Translations under genes and position numbers: made by a program | Shown here: positions 6,521 to 15,757 of the stretch, piece after piece | Numbering within the stretch: position 1 is the stretch's first letter | Layout: every line of letters starts with the position of its first letter | Assembly (NCBI RefSeq): GCF_001513745.1 | Contig: NZ_CP013382.1 | Location: 496,001-560,000, forward strand | Direction of reading: 5' to 3' | Length of the DNA: 64,000 nt | Source of the DNA: Burkholderia humptydooensis | Lineage (GTDB): Bacteria; Pseudomonadota; Gammaproteobacteria; Burkholderiales; Burkholderiaceae | Notes under the pieces: generated by a model | The model's input: only the letters and a program-made list of their open reading frames with translations | Told to the model about the DNA's origin: nothing | Database searches by the model: none

Positions 6521-7855
6521 CTAATATGAAAATGCGTCGATCGCCCGCCTGACCTTGCGCAGCGCGTCGCGCAGCGTTTGCGGATCGACGGACCCGAGCG
6601 CGACGCGGATCGCGTGCGGCACGTGCGCGGACGTCGCGAACGGCTCGGCGGTCGACACCGCCACCCGCTCGCGCATCAGCGCCATCGCGACGCGGTCGGC
6701 CCGCGCATCGTCGGCGAGCGGCAGCCACACGAAATACGACGCCGGATGGCGGACGCAGCGCAGCCCCGCGAACGCGCCGGTCGCGATCGCCTGCCGCGCC
6801 GCCGCGTCGCGGCGCTTGTCCGCCTCGAGGCGCGCGACCGTCCCGTCGTCGAGCCAGCCGCATGCGATCGCCGTCATTACGCCAGGCGTGTTCCACGTCG
6901 TGCCCCGGATCGCGCGCTCGATCGCCGGCATCCATTGCTCGGGCACCACGACGAAGCCGACGCGCAGCCCGGTCGCGACGTTCTTCGACAGCCCGGACAC
7001 GTAGACGGTCGTCTCCGGCGCGAGCGCGGCGATCGGCGCGGGCGGATCGTCGGCGAGGAATGCATACGCGCCGTCCTCGATGATCAGCAGCCCGTGGCGG
7101 CGAGCGATCGCGACGAGCCGGCGCCGGCGGCGCGCGCTCATCACCCAGCCGAGCGGATTGTGCAGCGTCGGCATTGCATACACCGCGCGCACGCGCCGCG
7201 TTTCGCAGAGGCGCTCGAGCGCGTCGAGGTCGGGGCCCTGGCCGGACGCCGGAACCGGCGCGAGCTCGAGACGCTGCGCATCGGCGACGACCTTGAAGCC
7301 CGGATAAGTGAGCGCGTCGACGGCGACGACGTCGCCGGGCTGCAGCAGCGCCATCGCGGCCACGGCGAGCCCGTGCTGCGCGCCATTGACGATCGCCACG
7401 CGCGGCGCGTCGACCGGCAGCCCGCGGCACGCGAGATGGCGGGCGACCGACGTGCGCTCGTGCCATCGTCCGCCGTGCGGCTGATAGCGCAGCAGCGCGT
7501 CGAGGTCGCCCGACGACGCAAGCTGCCGCAGCGCACCGCGCAGCAGTTCGGCCTGCTCGGGCAGCGACGGATAGTTGAAGGCGAGATCGACGACGCCGGC
7601 GGCGCTCGCGTGCTGGTCGATGCCGAGCCCGCGCGGCAGCGCGGTTTCCCGGACGAACGTGCCGCGGCCGGTCTCGCCGCTCACGAGCCCCATCGCCTCG
7701 AGCTCCGCATAGACGCGCGTCGCGGTGACGAGCGCGAGGCCCTCGGCGGCTGCGAGCTTGCGATGCGTCGGCAGACGCGTGCCGGGCGGCAGGCGGCCCG
7801 AGCGGATGTCGGCGGCGAGCGTGTCGACGAGGCGTTTGTAGCGGGCGTGGGCCAT
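6521..7855 (-). CDS. MocR/PdxR-type GntR regulator with aminotransferase domain
   Basis: The 444-aa product has a GntR winged helix at residues 1-70 (LVDTLAADIRSGRLPPGTRL, then TRVYAELEAMGLV, GRGTFV) and a class-I aminotransferase-like domain from about 90 onward. The PLP lysine is K291 in VSGLSKNVATG; the NPLGW and IIEDGAYAFL motifs line the PLP site. MocR proteins use PLP as ligand to control B6, amino-acid or transport genes. The start at 7855 is set by the position of the winged helix; the longer upstream frame overlaps the divergent gene. It is divergent from the DJ-1/PfpI gene (88-base gap), its most likely target. Confidence 0.88.
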   Translation of the reverse strand: MAHARYKRLVDTLAADIRSGRLPPGTRLPTHRKLAAAEGLALVTATRVYAELEAMGLVSGETGRGTFVRETALPRGLGIDQHASAAGVVDLAFNYPSLPEQAELLRGALRQLASSGDLDALLRYQPHGGRWHERTSVARHLACRGLPVDAPRVAIVNGAQHGLAVAAMALLQPGDVVAVDALTYPGFKVVADAQRLELAPVPASGQGPDLDALERLCETRRVRAVYAMPTLHNPLGWVMSARRRRRLVAIARRHGLLIIEDGAYAFLADDPPAPIAALAPETTVYVSGLSKNVATGLRVGFVVVPEQWMPAIERAIRGTTWNTPGVMTAIACGWLDDGTVARLEADKRRDAAARQAIATGAFAGLRCVRHPASYFVWLPLADDARADRVAMALMRERVAVSTAEPFATSAHVPHAIRVALGSVDPQTLRDALRKVRRAIDAFSY

Positions 7856-7943
7856 GCCGATGTATCCATGACAATTATTTGATTGTATCGATTCTCGGAC
7901 ATACGATGCGTCGTTGCAATCGACCCGCGACGGAGACGACGCC

Positions 7944-8561
7944 ATGCATATCGCTATTCTGACTTTCGAAGGCTTCAACGAGCTCGATTCGCTGATCGCG
8001 CTCGGCATTCTCAACTGCGTGAAGAAGCCGGGCTGGCGAGTGTCGATCGCGAGCCCGACGCCGCGCGTGCGCTCGATGAACGGCGTCGCGATCGACGCGC
8101 AGGCGTCGCTGCGCGACGCGAACGACGCCGACGCGGTGCTCGTCGGCAGCGGCATGCGCACGCGCGAAGTCGTGGCCGACGCCGCGCTGCTCGCGCAACT
8201 GCGGCTCGATCCGGCCCGGCAGTTGCTGGGCGCGCAGTGCTCGGGCACGCTCGTGCTCGCGAAGCTCGGGCTGCTCGACGGCGTGCCGGCGTGCACCGAT
8301 CTCACGACGAAGCCGTGGGTGCAGGAGGCCGGCGTCGACGTGCTGAACCGGCCGTTCTTCGCGAACGGCAACGTCGCGACGGCGGGCGGCTGCCTCGCGT
8401 CGCATTACCTGGCTGCGTGGGTCATTGCGCGTCTCGACGGGCGGGAAGCGGCGGAGCGCGCGTTGCATTACGTCGCGCCCGTCGGCGAGAAGGAGGCTTA
8501 CGTGTCGCGGGCGATGGCGCATGTCGTGCCGTATCTGGCCGCTTCGGCGACGGCCGCGTGA
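7944..8561 (+). CDS. DJ-1/PfpI family protein
   Basis: A 205-aa class-I glutaminase-like fold: MHIAILTFEGFNELD at the N-terminus, an LVGSG loop, and the nucleophile elbow with Cys at about residue 99 (LLGAQCSGTLVLA). Relatives include isonitrile hydratases, glyoxalase-III-like chaperones and regulator N-domains; there is no HTH here. GGAG lies 8 bases upstream of this ATG, which is favoured over an earlier one at 7914. It is divergent from the MocR gene and likely controlled by it. Substrate not determinable. Confidence 0.82.
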   Translation: MHIAILTFEGFNELDSLIALGILNCVKKPGWRVSIASPTPRVRSMNGVAIDAQASLRDANDADAVLVGSGMRTREVVADAALLAQLRLDPARQLLGAQCSGTLVLAKLGLLDGVPACTDLTTKPWVQEAGVDVLNRPFFANGNVATAGGCLASHYLAAWVIARLDGREAAERALHYVAPVGEKEAYVSRAMAHVVPYLAASATAA

Positions 8562-8751
8562 GCGAAGGGCGGCGCGCGTGTCGGTGCGGTCGACGCGGTC
8601 GATCGACGGCGACGCGATACAATCGTGGTGCGTCGAATGACGAATGCAGAACGTCGAACATGCTGAACGGTTGACTCACGACCGACGACCGACGCCACGC
8701 CGCATTCCGGCGAAATGCCTCGCGAGCCGCTCGCCCGCCTTCAGGAGACCC

Positions 8752-9828
8752 ATGTTGACTTCCGGCATCGCCCGCCGCGCGCATCGCGGCCCGCAAGCGA
8801 CAATCGACGAAGCCGCGGCCGCCGCCGCGGGCGGCGTCGCCGCGCGCACGTCGCCCGCGAGGATCTTCGCGTTCAACGGCGACGCCGACGGCCTGTGCGC
8901 ATTGCAGCAGTTGCGCCTTGCCGAAGGGCCGGGCGGCACGCTGGTGACGGGCGTCAAGCGGGACATCCGATTGCTGGGCCGCGTGTCGGCCGCCGCCGGC
9001 GACGAGGTCACGGTCCTCGACGTATCGCACGATCAGAACCGCGCGGACGTCGGGCGGCTGCTTGCGGCGGGCGCGCGGTTGCGCTACTTCGACCATCACT
9101 TCGCGGGCGCGTTGCCCGACCATCCGAATTTTCACGCGTACATCGACACCGCCGCCGACGTCTGCACGAGCGCGATCGTCGATCGCTACCTGAACGGACG
9201 CCACGCGCGCTGGGCGATCGTCGCGGCGTTCGGCGACGCGCTGCCGCGGCTCGGCGAGACGCTCGCGCGCGCGCATCGCATCGCGCCGGCGGCGCTCGAG
9301 CGATACGCGCGGCTCGGTTTGTGCCTGAACTACAACGCGTACGGCGAGCACGTCGACGATCTGCATTTCGATCCCGCCGCATTGGCGGAGATGATGCAGC
9401 CGTTCGCGGAGCCGCTCGACTTCATCGACAGCACCGACGTGCTGCGCGTGCTGAGCGACGGCTATGACGCCGACCTGCGCTGCGCGCGCGCGGTGCGCCC
9501 GGCAGTGGCCGCGTCGCGCGCGATCATGCTCGTGCTGCCCGCCGAGCGCTGGGCGCGCCGCGTGACCGGCGTGCTTGCGAACGAGCTCGTGCGCGAGCAT
9601 CCGGCGTGCGCGCTGGCGATTCTGAGTCCGAGGACGGACGGCAGCTACGTCGTCAGCGTGCGCGTGCCGGAGAGCGGCACGATCGGGGCGGACGATTTCT
9701 GCCGACGCTTCGAAACGGGCGGCGGACGCAAGCGCGCGGCGGGCGTCAACTATCTGCCGGCCGATCGGGTCGACGAGTTCGCCGCGCAATTCCGCGCGAG
9801 CTTCGACGCGCCCGCCGAAAGCGCGTAA
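8752..9828 (+). CDS. DHH-family phosphoesterase
   Basis: A 358-aa protein with the DHH superfamily metal motifs: FAFNGDADGLCAL (first Asp pair), VLDVSHDQNR, and RYFDHHFAG (the DHH signature), then ADVCTSAIVDRYL. The C-terminal part ends in FETGGGRKRAAGV, the GGGH-like nucleic-acid-binding loop of DHHA1. This suggests a Mn-dependent phosphodiesterase acting on nucleotides or short oligonucleotides; the length fits stand-alone DHH/DHHA1 proteins. AGGAGA precedes the ATG. It has its own gap upstream (190 bases) and converges with the PBP7 gene. Confidence 0.82.
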   Translation: MLTSGIARRAHRGPQATIDEAAAAAAGGVAARTSPARIFAFNGDADGLCALQQLRLAEGPGGTLVTGVKRDIRLLGRVSAAAGDEVTVLDVSHDQNRADVGRLLAAGARLRYFDHHFAGALPDHPNFHAYIDTAADVCTSAIVDRYLNGRHARWAIVAAFGDALPRLGETLARAHRIAPAALERYARLGLCLNYNAYGEHVDDLHFDPAALAEMMQPFAEPLDFIDSTDVLRVLSDGYDADLRCARAVRPAVAASRAIMLVLPAERWARRVTGVLANELVREHPACALAILSPRTDGSYVVSVRVPESGTIGADDFCRRFETGGGRKRAAGVNYLPADRVDEFAAQFRASFDAPAESA

Positions 9829-9865
9829 GACGCGCGGGCGGCGGACACGGCCGGCCGCGCGCGTC
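9829..9865. terminator. GC-rich hairpin between converging genes
   Basis: GACGCGCG at 9829-9836 pairs with CGCGCGTC at 9858-9865 across a GC-rich loop, in the 40-base gap between the DHH gene and the PBP7 gene. No U-tract; a bidirectional terminator is likely from position. Confidence 0.35.
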
Positions 9866-9868
9866 GCG

Positions 9869-10990
9869 TCAATTGCCGCTTGCCGCCGAATTCGCTTCCG
9901 TCACGTGCGCGCCGCCCGACGTCAGCATCGTGCGCAGCCGCGCGGCGTCGAAGAAGTCGGAATGCCGCCCGGCCGAATCGAGCAGCACCATCACGACATC
10001 GCGCCCGTCGATCGTCGTCTGCATCACGAGGCAAATGCCGGACTCCTTGATATAGCCCGTCTTCTGCACGCCGATGTTCCAGTCGTCGTCGCGCAGCAGG
10101 ATGTTCGTGCTGTGGTAGTAGAGCGTGCGCAGGCCCGTGTCGACGTCGTATTTCAGATCGGTCGAATACTGGCGGATCAACGGGTACTGGTAAGCGGCCT
10201 CGACCATCTTCACGAGATCGCGCGCGGTCGACACATTGTGTTTCGACAGCCCGGTCGGATTCTCGAAATGCGTGTCGACCATGCCGAGCGATCGCGCCTT
10301 CTGGTTCATCGCGTCGACGAATGCGTCGCGGCCGCCCGGATAGTAGCGCGACAGCGCCGCCGCGGCGCGATTCTCGGACGCCATCAGCGCGATGTGGAGC
10401 ATGTCGTCGCGAGTGAGCGTCGAGCCGATCGCGAGGCGCGAGCCCGTGAACTTGTCCTGATCGCGATCGTCGTCGGTCACTTCGATCGGCTCGTCGAGCG
10501 GCGCCTTCGAATCGAGCACGACCATCGCGGTCATCAGCTTCGTCACCGACGCGATCGGCGCGACCGACTGCGAATTCCGGTCGAACAGCGCTTCGCCCGT
10601 GTGCTGGTCGACCATGTAGACGATGTTCGACCGGAGTCCGAACGGTCGCGGCGTGTCGCGCGGCTCGAACGCGCGGCCGCCGAGCGGCGCGCGCGGCGAG
10701 AACGCCACGCGGCGCATGCCGCCCGCCAGCCGGTAGCGGCCGGCCTTCATGTGGTGCGTGGCGAGCGCGTGCCGCGCGAGCGACGCGTGGCCCGGCTGCG
10801 GATGAAAACTGGCGGTGCGAATCGACGCGGCAGCCGCGGGATGCCGCTTCGACACGGGCGATTTCGCCTGCGCGCCGAACGACGGAACGGCGAGTACGGA
10901 TGCGAGGACGATCGGCAACACCGTTCGTTTCGACGTACGAAGTACGAATCCACACATCGCTTTCAACGAGGAAAACGGTGTCGCTTTCAT
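9869..10990 (-). CDS. pbpG: D-alanyl-D-alanine endopeptidase (PBP7-like)
   Basis: A 373-aa periplasmic penicillin-binding protein with all three S11 motifs: S148-V-T-K151 (IASVTKLMT), S205-E-N207 and K310-T-G312. An N-terminal signal-like hydrophobic segment (TVLPIVLASVLAVPSFGAQA, about residues 23-42) precedes a basic, low-complexity linker. S11 peptidases of this type cleave D-Ala-meso-DAP crosslinks during cell-wall remodelling. Alternative start MCGF at 10957 would leave a shorter n-region. The length is larger than E. coli PBP7 because of the linker at 43-115. Confidence 0.87.
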   Translation of the reverse strand: MKATPFSSLKAMCGFVLRTSKRTVLPIVLASVLAVPSFGAQAKSPVSKRHPAAAASIRTASFHPQPGHASLARHALATHHMKAGRYRLAGGMRRVAFSPRAPLGGRAFEPRDTPRPFGLRSNIVYMVDQHTGEALFDRNSQSVAPIASVTKLMTAMVVLDSKAPLDEPIEVTDDDRDQDKFTGSRLAIGSTLTRDDMLHIALMASENRAAAALSRYYPGGRDAFVDAMNQKARSLGMVDTHFENPTGLSKHNVSTARDLVKMVEAAYQYPLIRQYSTDLKYDVDTGLRTLYYHSTNILLRDDDWNIGVQKTGYIKESGICLVMQTTIDGRDVVMVLLDSAGRHSDFFDAARLRTMLTSGGAHVTEANSAASGN

Positions 10991-11532
10991 GGCGCCCCTG
11001 TTTTTGGATGCCGGCTTTGGAACGATTATAGTAACGGCCTATTACGGTAGCAATTACAGTGACATAGGGAATATTCCTCATCCAAATTATTTAATTTGAA
11101 ACGATCGTTTTGCATTCCTGTCGGATGAGGAAATTCACGCTGCGGGAAGGCCGCGCGACGAAGCGCGCCGCGCCCCTGGCGCGCTTCGTTCTGGAATCGA
11201 TCCCGCCCGGCAGCCGGGATTCCCGCACCGTTTTCCCGGTTCTGTTTCCAATGCGCGCGTCGGCTGCGCGCGCGCACGAAATATGCGAGACGATGCCGAT
11301 TGATCCAACGCAATGGCGGGTGCCGCGCGCGGCCTATGCTGGGCTTGTCGTGCCGGGCGTCGAGCGAGCGCAGCGCGATGCCGGGAGCCGGCATGCGCGG
11401 CCGCCGGCGTCCGTGCACGGCCCCGACGCGCGTCGCGGCCCAAGATGAAAGCGCGCGATGCACGCGCGGCCGCGCATCGCGCCGGTCCGCGCCGTCGGGC
11501 CGCGCCGCCGTCCATGTGACGGGAGGTCGACC
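10991..11532. other. Intergenic region between divergent pbpG and polX
   Basis: Holds both promoters. A low-GC stretch near 11020-11110 fits the pbpG promoter. A hairpin with 11-bp arms (CGAAGCGCGCC at 11159-11169 and GGCGCGCTTCG at 11178-11188) lies in the middle. I see no convincing gene in the remainder. Confidence 0.45.
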
Positions 11533-13383
11533 ATGCCGATCCACAATGCCGATTTCGCGGCGGTCTTCGCGGAGATCGCCGACTTGCTCGAGATACAGGG
11601 CGCCAATCCGTTTCGCGTGCGCGCGTACCGCAACGCGTCGCGCACGGTCGGCGGGCTCGGCCGCGACATCGGCGCGATGATCGCCGACGGCAGGAGCCTC
11701 GACGACATCCCGACGATCGGAGCCGATCTCGCCAACAAGCTGCGCGAGATCGCGACGACCGGCACCTGCGAGCTGCAGCAGCAACTGCGCCGGGCGCTTT
11801 CGCCCGCGATCGTCGAACTGCTCGGCGTGCCTGGGCTCGGCGCGAAGCGCGTGCGCGCGCTGCACGACGCGCTGCATGTCGAGACGCTCGAGCAATTGAA
11901 GGGCGCGGCCGAGAACGGCAAGATCCGCGGGCTGCCCGGCTTCGGCGAGAAAACCGAGGCGCACATCGCGGAGGCGATCGGCGCGCGGCTGCGGCGCAAG
12001 TCGCAGCGGTTCCTGCTGTCGTTCGCGACGCAATATCTGACGCCGCTCCTCACCTATCTGCGCGAGACGCCGTGCGTGTCCGAGGCGGTCGCGGCCGGCA
12101 GCTTCCGCAGGCGGCGCGAGACCGTCGGCGATCTCGACATCGTCGTCACGTCGAGCGATCCGGCGAAGGTGTCGGCGCGCTTCGTCGCGTACGACGAAGT
12201 CGCGCGCGTGCTCGCGAGCGGCGACACGCGCTCGAGCATCGTGCTTCGCTGCGGCATTCAGGTCGATCTGCGCGTCGTGTCGCCGGTGTCGCTCGGCGCG
12301 GCGCTCGTCTACTTCACTGGATCGAAGGCGCACAACATCGCGATGCGGCGCATCGCGCAGGCGCGCGACCTGAAGATCAACGAATACGGCGTGTTCAACG
12401 GCGAGCGGCGCATCGCCGGCGCGACCGAGGAATCGGTCTACGCATCGATCGGCCTCGCCTGGGTGCCGCCCGAACTGCGCGAGAACCAGGGCGAGATCGA
12501 AGCCGCGCGCGAGGGCCGGCTGCCGACGCTCGTCGAGCGCAAGCATTTGCGCGGCGACCTGCATGCGCACACGAACGCGACCGACGGGCGCGACAGCCTG
12601 CACGACATGGCGCTCGAGGCGCGCAAGCGCGGCCTCGACTATCTGGCGATCACCGATCATTCGCGCCGGCTCGGCGTCGCGCACGGTCTCGACGCGGACC
12701 GTCTCGCCAGACAAATCGACGAGATCGACCGGTTGAACGAAACGCTCGACGGCATCGTGCTCCTGAAGGGGATCGAGGTCGACATCCTCGAGGACGGCTG
12801 CCTCGATCTGCCCGACGGCGTGCTCGCGCGGCTCGATCTCGTGGTCGGCGCGGTTCACAGCCATTTCGATCTGTCGCGCGCCGCGCAGACCGCGCGCGTG
12901 CTGCGCGCGATGGACCATCCGTATTTCACGATCCTCGCGCATCCGTCGGGGCGGCTGCTCGGCGAGCGCGACGCATACGACATCGATCTCGCCCGCGTGA
13001 TCGAGCATGCGCGCGCACGCGGCTGCCATCTGGAGCTGAACGCGCAGCCGCAACGGCTGGATCTCGCCGACGTCTGGTGCCGGCAAGCGGCCGAGGCCGG
13101 CGTGCTCGTGTCGATCGATTCGGATGCGCACCGTCGCGAGGATCTGGGCCATCTCGGGATCGGCGTCGATCAGGCGCGGCGCGGCTGGCTGACGAAGGAG
13201 CAGGTGCTCAACACGCGCACGCTCGCGCAGTTGCGGCCGCTGCTCGCGCAGACGATGGGGGGCGGTGCGGCGTCGTCCGCGGGCGGCCCGGCCAAGCGTG
13301 CGCCGGCCAAGCGGACGGCCGTGCGCGGCACTGATGACGGCGGCGCGCGCCGCACGAAGAAGAACGCGCGCGGGGCGGCCTGA
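11533..13383 (+). CDS. polX: Family X DNA polymerase with PHP domain
   Basis: The 616-aa product has the bacterial PolX layout. An N-terminal helix-hairpin-helix region ([15 protein letters not shown] and [13 protein letters not shown]) is followed by the nucleotidyltransferase palm with [17 protein letters not shown] (catalytic Asp pair) and QVDLRVV. A C-terminal PHP domain has [23 protein letters not shown] and SIDSDAH as metal ligands. Family members fill gaps in base-excision repair and have 3'-5' exonuclease and AP-endonuclease activity from the PHP domain. The tail is Ala/Lys/Arg-rich. The ATG at 11533 has a GGGAGG site 7 bases upstream. Confidence 0.9.
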   Translation: MPIHNADFAAVFAEIADLLEIQGANPFRVRAYRNASRTVGGLGRDIGAMIADGRSLDDIPTIGADLANKLREIATTGTCELQQQLRRALSPAIVELLGVPGLGAKRVRALHDALHVETLEQLKGAAENGKIRGLPGFGEKTEAHIAEAIGARLRRKSQRFLLSFATQYLTPLLTYLRETPCVSEAVAAGSFRRRRETVGDLDIVVTSSDPAKVSARFVAYDEVARVLASGDTRSSIVLRCGIQVDLRVVSPVSLGAALVYFTGSKAHNIAMRRIAQARDLKINEYGVFNGERRIAGATEESVYASIGLAWVPPELRENQGEIEAAREGRLPTLVERKHLRGDLHAHTNATDGRDSLHDMALEARKRGLDYLAITDHSRRLGVAHGLDADRLARQIDEIDRLNETLDGIVLLKGIEVDILEDGCLDLPDGVLARLDLVVGAVHSHFDLSRAAQTARVLRAMDHPYFTILAHPSGRLLGERDAYDIDLARVIEHARARGCHLELNAQPQRLDLADVWCRQAAEAGVLVSIDSDAHRREDLGHLGIGVDQARRGWLTKEQVLNTRTLAQLRPLLAQTMGGGAASSAGGPAKRAPAKRTAVRGTDDGGARRTKKNARGAA

Positions 13384-13436
13384 GCGCGCCGCCACGGCAG
13401 GCGCAAGTCAGCCGCCGGTTGATTCGCGCGCTGCGG

Positions 13437-13592
13437 CTCGCGGCGTTCAAGCCGCCATCGACGAATGCGGATGCATTCATCCGACCATTGCGGCGCTTCG
13501 GCGCCGTGTTGCGGATCGAATCGCTCGTGTTGCTCGGCGTGGTTGCGGCGGCTGCGGTGCTCGCGTCGAGCGTGCTGCCGGGCGCGCTCTGA
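13437..13592 (+). pseudogene. Possible CopD-like membrane protein remnant (C-terminus only)
   Basis: In the frame ending at 13590-13592, about 50 codons read [16 protein letters not shown] followed by a hydrophobic [17 protein letters not shown]. This recalls the last transmembrane helix of copper-resistance CopD-type proteins, where an LRR...E stretch precedes the final helix. There is no start codon with a ribosome site and the remaining seven helices are absent, so if related it is a relic. It could also be a chance hydrophobic frame. Confidence 0.35.
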
Positions 13593-13894
13593 AAGCCGGA
13601 AAACAGCAGACAGACAGCAGACAAACAGCAGACGAAACCGCGATTGCGGCATGCACGTTGTCATCGATCATCGATCGGCAATCGATCTGTCGAACAGCAC
13701 TTCAGACGACGCCCATGCGTGCCGTATACCGGGCTAACGGTGACGGGTGGCAATGCGAAGCGTGCGTTCCAACCATACAGATGCATGACGGGAGCACGAT
13801 CAATTTTCATACGATTGGCTCGCGTCATCGAACGCGCCTTCGCGATGTCGTCAACCGAGCCGTTCACCTCCCCACTGTTACCTGCGTCTGCATC
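13593..13894. other. Leader region of the chemoreceptor gene
   Basis: Noncoding as far as I can see. Apart from the 11-bp repeats it holds ATCGAT-rich sequence (13665-13695). I could not identify a clear sigma-28 promoter. Confidence 0.35.
13603..13635 (+). repeat. Three tandem copies of an 11-bp unit
   Basis: The 9-mer ACAGCAGAC occurs at 13603-13611, 13614-13622 and 13625-13633, each followed by a 2-base spacer (AG, AA, GA), giving an exact 11-bp period. It lies in the noncoding stretch upstream of the chemoreceptor gene. One helical turn spacing would place repeats on the same DNA face, but slippage could also explain it. Confidence 0.6.
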
Positions 13895-15670
13895 ATGAAA
13901 CTCTTCTACGACATGAAGATCGGCGCCCGGCTGATCGTGCTGATCCTTGCCGCGCTCACCGCGCTGTGCGCCATCACCGGCTTCGGCATCTACGAAAGCC
14001 GCCGCGTCTACACGGCCGCCAGCTATTCGACGGTCAACACCGTGCCGAGCTTCGTCGTGCTCGACGACGCGCAGCGCGCTTTCGATTCGATGCTGCTGCT
14101 CGTGAATCAGCACGCGTTCTCGACAAACGCCGATCAAACCAGGGATCTCGAACAGAAGATCGCGCAGGAGCGGCGCAATGTGGACAACCAGTTCTCGAAG
14201 TACGACGCGCTGCTATCCAACGACAAGGACAAGGAATTGCTCGCGGCGGATCGCACGCTGATGAGCCAGTTCGACACGATGCGCGACAACGTGCTCGCGC
14301 TGTCGCGCGACGGCAAGAAACAGGAAGCGGGCGAGCTGATGGGCACGCGGATGACCGAACTCGCGCAGCAGGTGAACACGGCGCTCGCCGCGCACCGCGC
14401 GTTCAACGTCGATCTCGGACAGGCAGGATCGAACGAAGCGAAGGACATCATCGATCGCGCGGTGACGCTCGAGGCGTCGGCGGCCGCCGTCGTGCTCGCG
14501 GTCGTGCTATGGCTCGGCGTGCTGATCTCGCGTTCGATCACGAAGCCGATGGGCGACGCGGTGAAGTTCGCGCGCACCGTGGCCGACGGCGACCTGACGG
14601 CGCACATCGACGCGACGTCGAAGGACGAGACGGGGCAGTTGCTGAAGGCGCTCGGAGACATGAACGACAGCCTGAAGGGCATCGTCGAGCGCGTGCGGAT
14701 GGGCAGCGACGCAGTGGCGACCGCGTCCGGGCAGATCGCGGCCGGCAACCTCGATCTGTCGTCGCGGACCGAAGAACAGGCGGCGTCGCTGCAGGAGACC
14801 GCGTCGAGCATGGAAGAGCTCACGTCGACCGTCCGGCAGAACGCGGAAAACGCCCAGCAGGCGAGCGGGCTCGCGTCGAATGCATCGGACGTCGCGCTGC
14901 GCGGCAGCACGGTCGTCGGCCAGGTCGTCGATACGATGAGCGATATCAGCGAGCGTTCGTCGAAGATCGCGGAAATCATCGGCATCATCGAAGGCATCGC
15001 GTTCCAGACCAACATCCTCGCGCTGAACGCGGCCGTCGAGGCCGCGCGCGCGGGCGAGCAGGGCCGCGGCTTCGCGGTCGTCGCGGGCGAGGTGCGCGGG
15101 CTCGCGCAGCGTTCGTCGAGCGCGGCGAAGGAGATCAAGGAGCTCATCAGCGCATCGGTGCAGAAGATTCGCGACGGCTCCACGCTCGCCGGCGAAGCGG
15201 GCAGGACGATGACCGAGGTCACGCAGGCGGTGGCGCGCGTGACCGACATCATGGGCGAGATCGCGGCGGCGTCGGCCGAGCAGAGCCGCGGCATCGAACA
15301 GGTCAATCTCGCGATCACGCAGATGGACGAAGTCACGCAGCAGAACGCCGCGCTCGTCGAGGAGGCGGCGGCCGCTTCGCATTCGCTCGAGGAGCAGGGG
15401 CGCGAGCTGAAGCAGGCGGTCGCGTTCTTCCGGCTCGATGGCCTCGCGGCCGGCTCGCCGGCGGAGCCGGTGACACCGCCGCATCGGGCCGCGCCGCCGG
15501 CGCGCGCGGCGGCGAAGACGCCGGCGACACGGGCCGCGCATGCGGCGCGCACGCTCGACGTCGCGAAGCCGGCCGCGTCCGCCGCCGTTGCCGCGGCGCC
15601 CGCGCCAGCCGCATCGGCTTCGCGCGCGACGGTGGCGGCGGATGCGAACGCGGACTGGGAAACGTTCTGA
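13895..15670 (+). CDS. Methyl-accepting chemotaxis protein with DWETF tail
   Basis: A 591-aa chemoreceptor. TM1 spans about residues 10-30, followed by a helical periplasmic ligand domain of about 160 residues (Tar/4HB type), TM2 at about 192-210, a HAMP segment ([20 protein letters not shown]), then a long cytoplasmic coiled coil. The signalling hairpin is canonical: [20 protein letters not shown]. After an Ala/Pro-rich linker it ends exactly in DWETF, matching the xWxxF pentapeptide that tethers CheR and CheB. The ligand cannot be told from sequence. The ATG at 13895 gives a correct short basic N-terminus; the longer frame upstream lacks coding character. Confidence 0.92.
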   Translation: MKLFYDMKIGARLIVLILAALTALCAITGFGIYESRRVYTAASYSTVNTVPSFVVLDDAQRAFDSMLLLVNQHAFSTNADQTRDLEQKIAQERRNVDNQFSKYDALLSNDKDKELLAADRTLMSQFDTMRDNVLALSRDGKKQEAGELMGTRMTELAQQVNTALAAHRAFNVDLGQAGSNEAKDIIDRAVTLEASAAAVVLAVVLWLGVLISRSITKPMGDAVKFARTVADGDLTAHIDATSKDETGQLLKALGDMNDSLKGIVERVRMGSDAVATASGQIAAGNLDLSSRTEEQAASLQETASSMEELTSTVRQNAENAQQASGLASNASDVALRGSTVVGQVVDTMSDISERSSKIAEIIGIIEGIAFQTNILALNAAVEAARAGEQGRGFAVVAGEVRGLAQRSSSAAKEIKELISASVQKIRDGSTLAGEAGRTMTEVTQAVARVTDIMGEIAAASAEQSRGIEQVNLAITQMDEVTQQNAALVEEAAAASHSLEEQGRELKQAVAFFRLDGLAAGSPAEPVTPPHRAAPPARAAAKTPATRAAHAARTLDVAKPAASAAVAAAPAPAASASRATVAADANADWETF

Positions 15671-15676
15671 ACGCCG

Positions 15677-15709
15677 GATGACGGCGCGCGATCGCCGCGC
15701 AACGTCATC
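15677..15709. terminator. Hairpin between chemoreceptor and puuB-like genes
   Basis: GATGACG (15677-15683) pairs with CGTCATC (15703-15709), with further G/C complementarity inside. It lies 6 bases after the chemoreceptor stop and in front of the converging puuB-like stop. Likely bidirectional terminator. Confidence 0.5.
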
Positions 15710-15757
15710 GGCCGCCGCATTCGTCAGGTTTCCCGAACGCCGGCGCGCCCCGCACCG

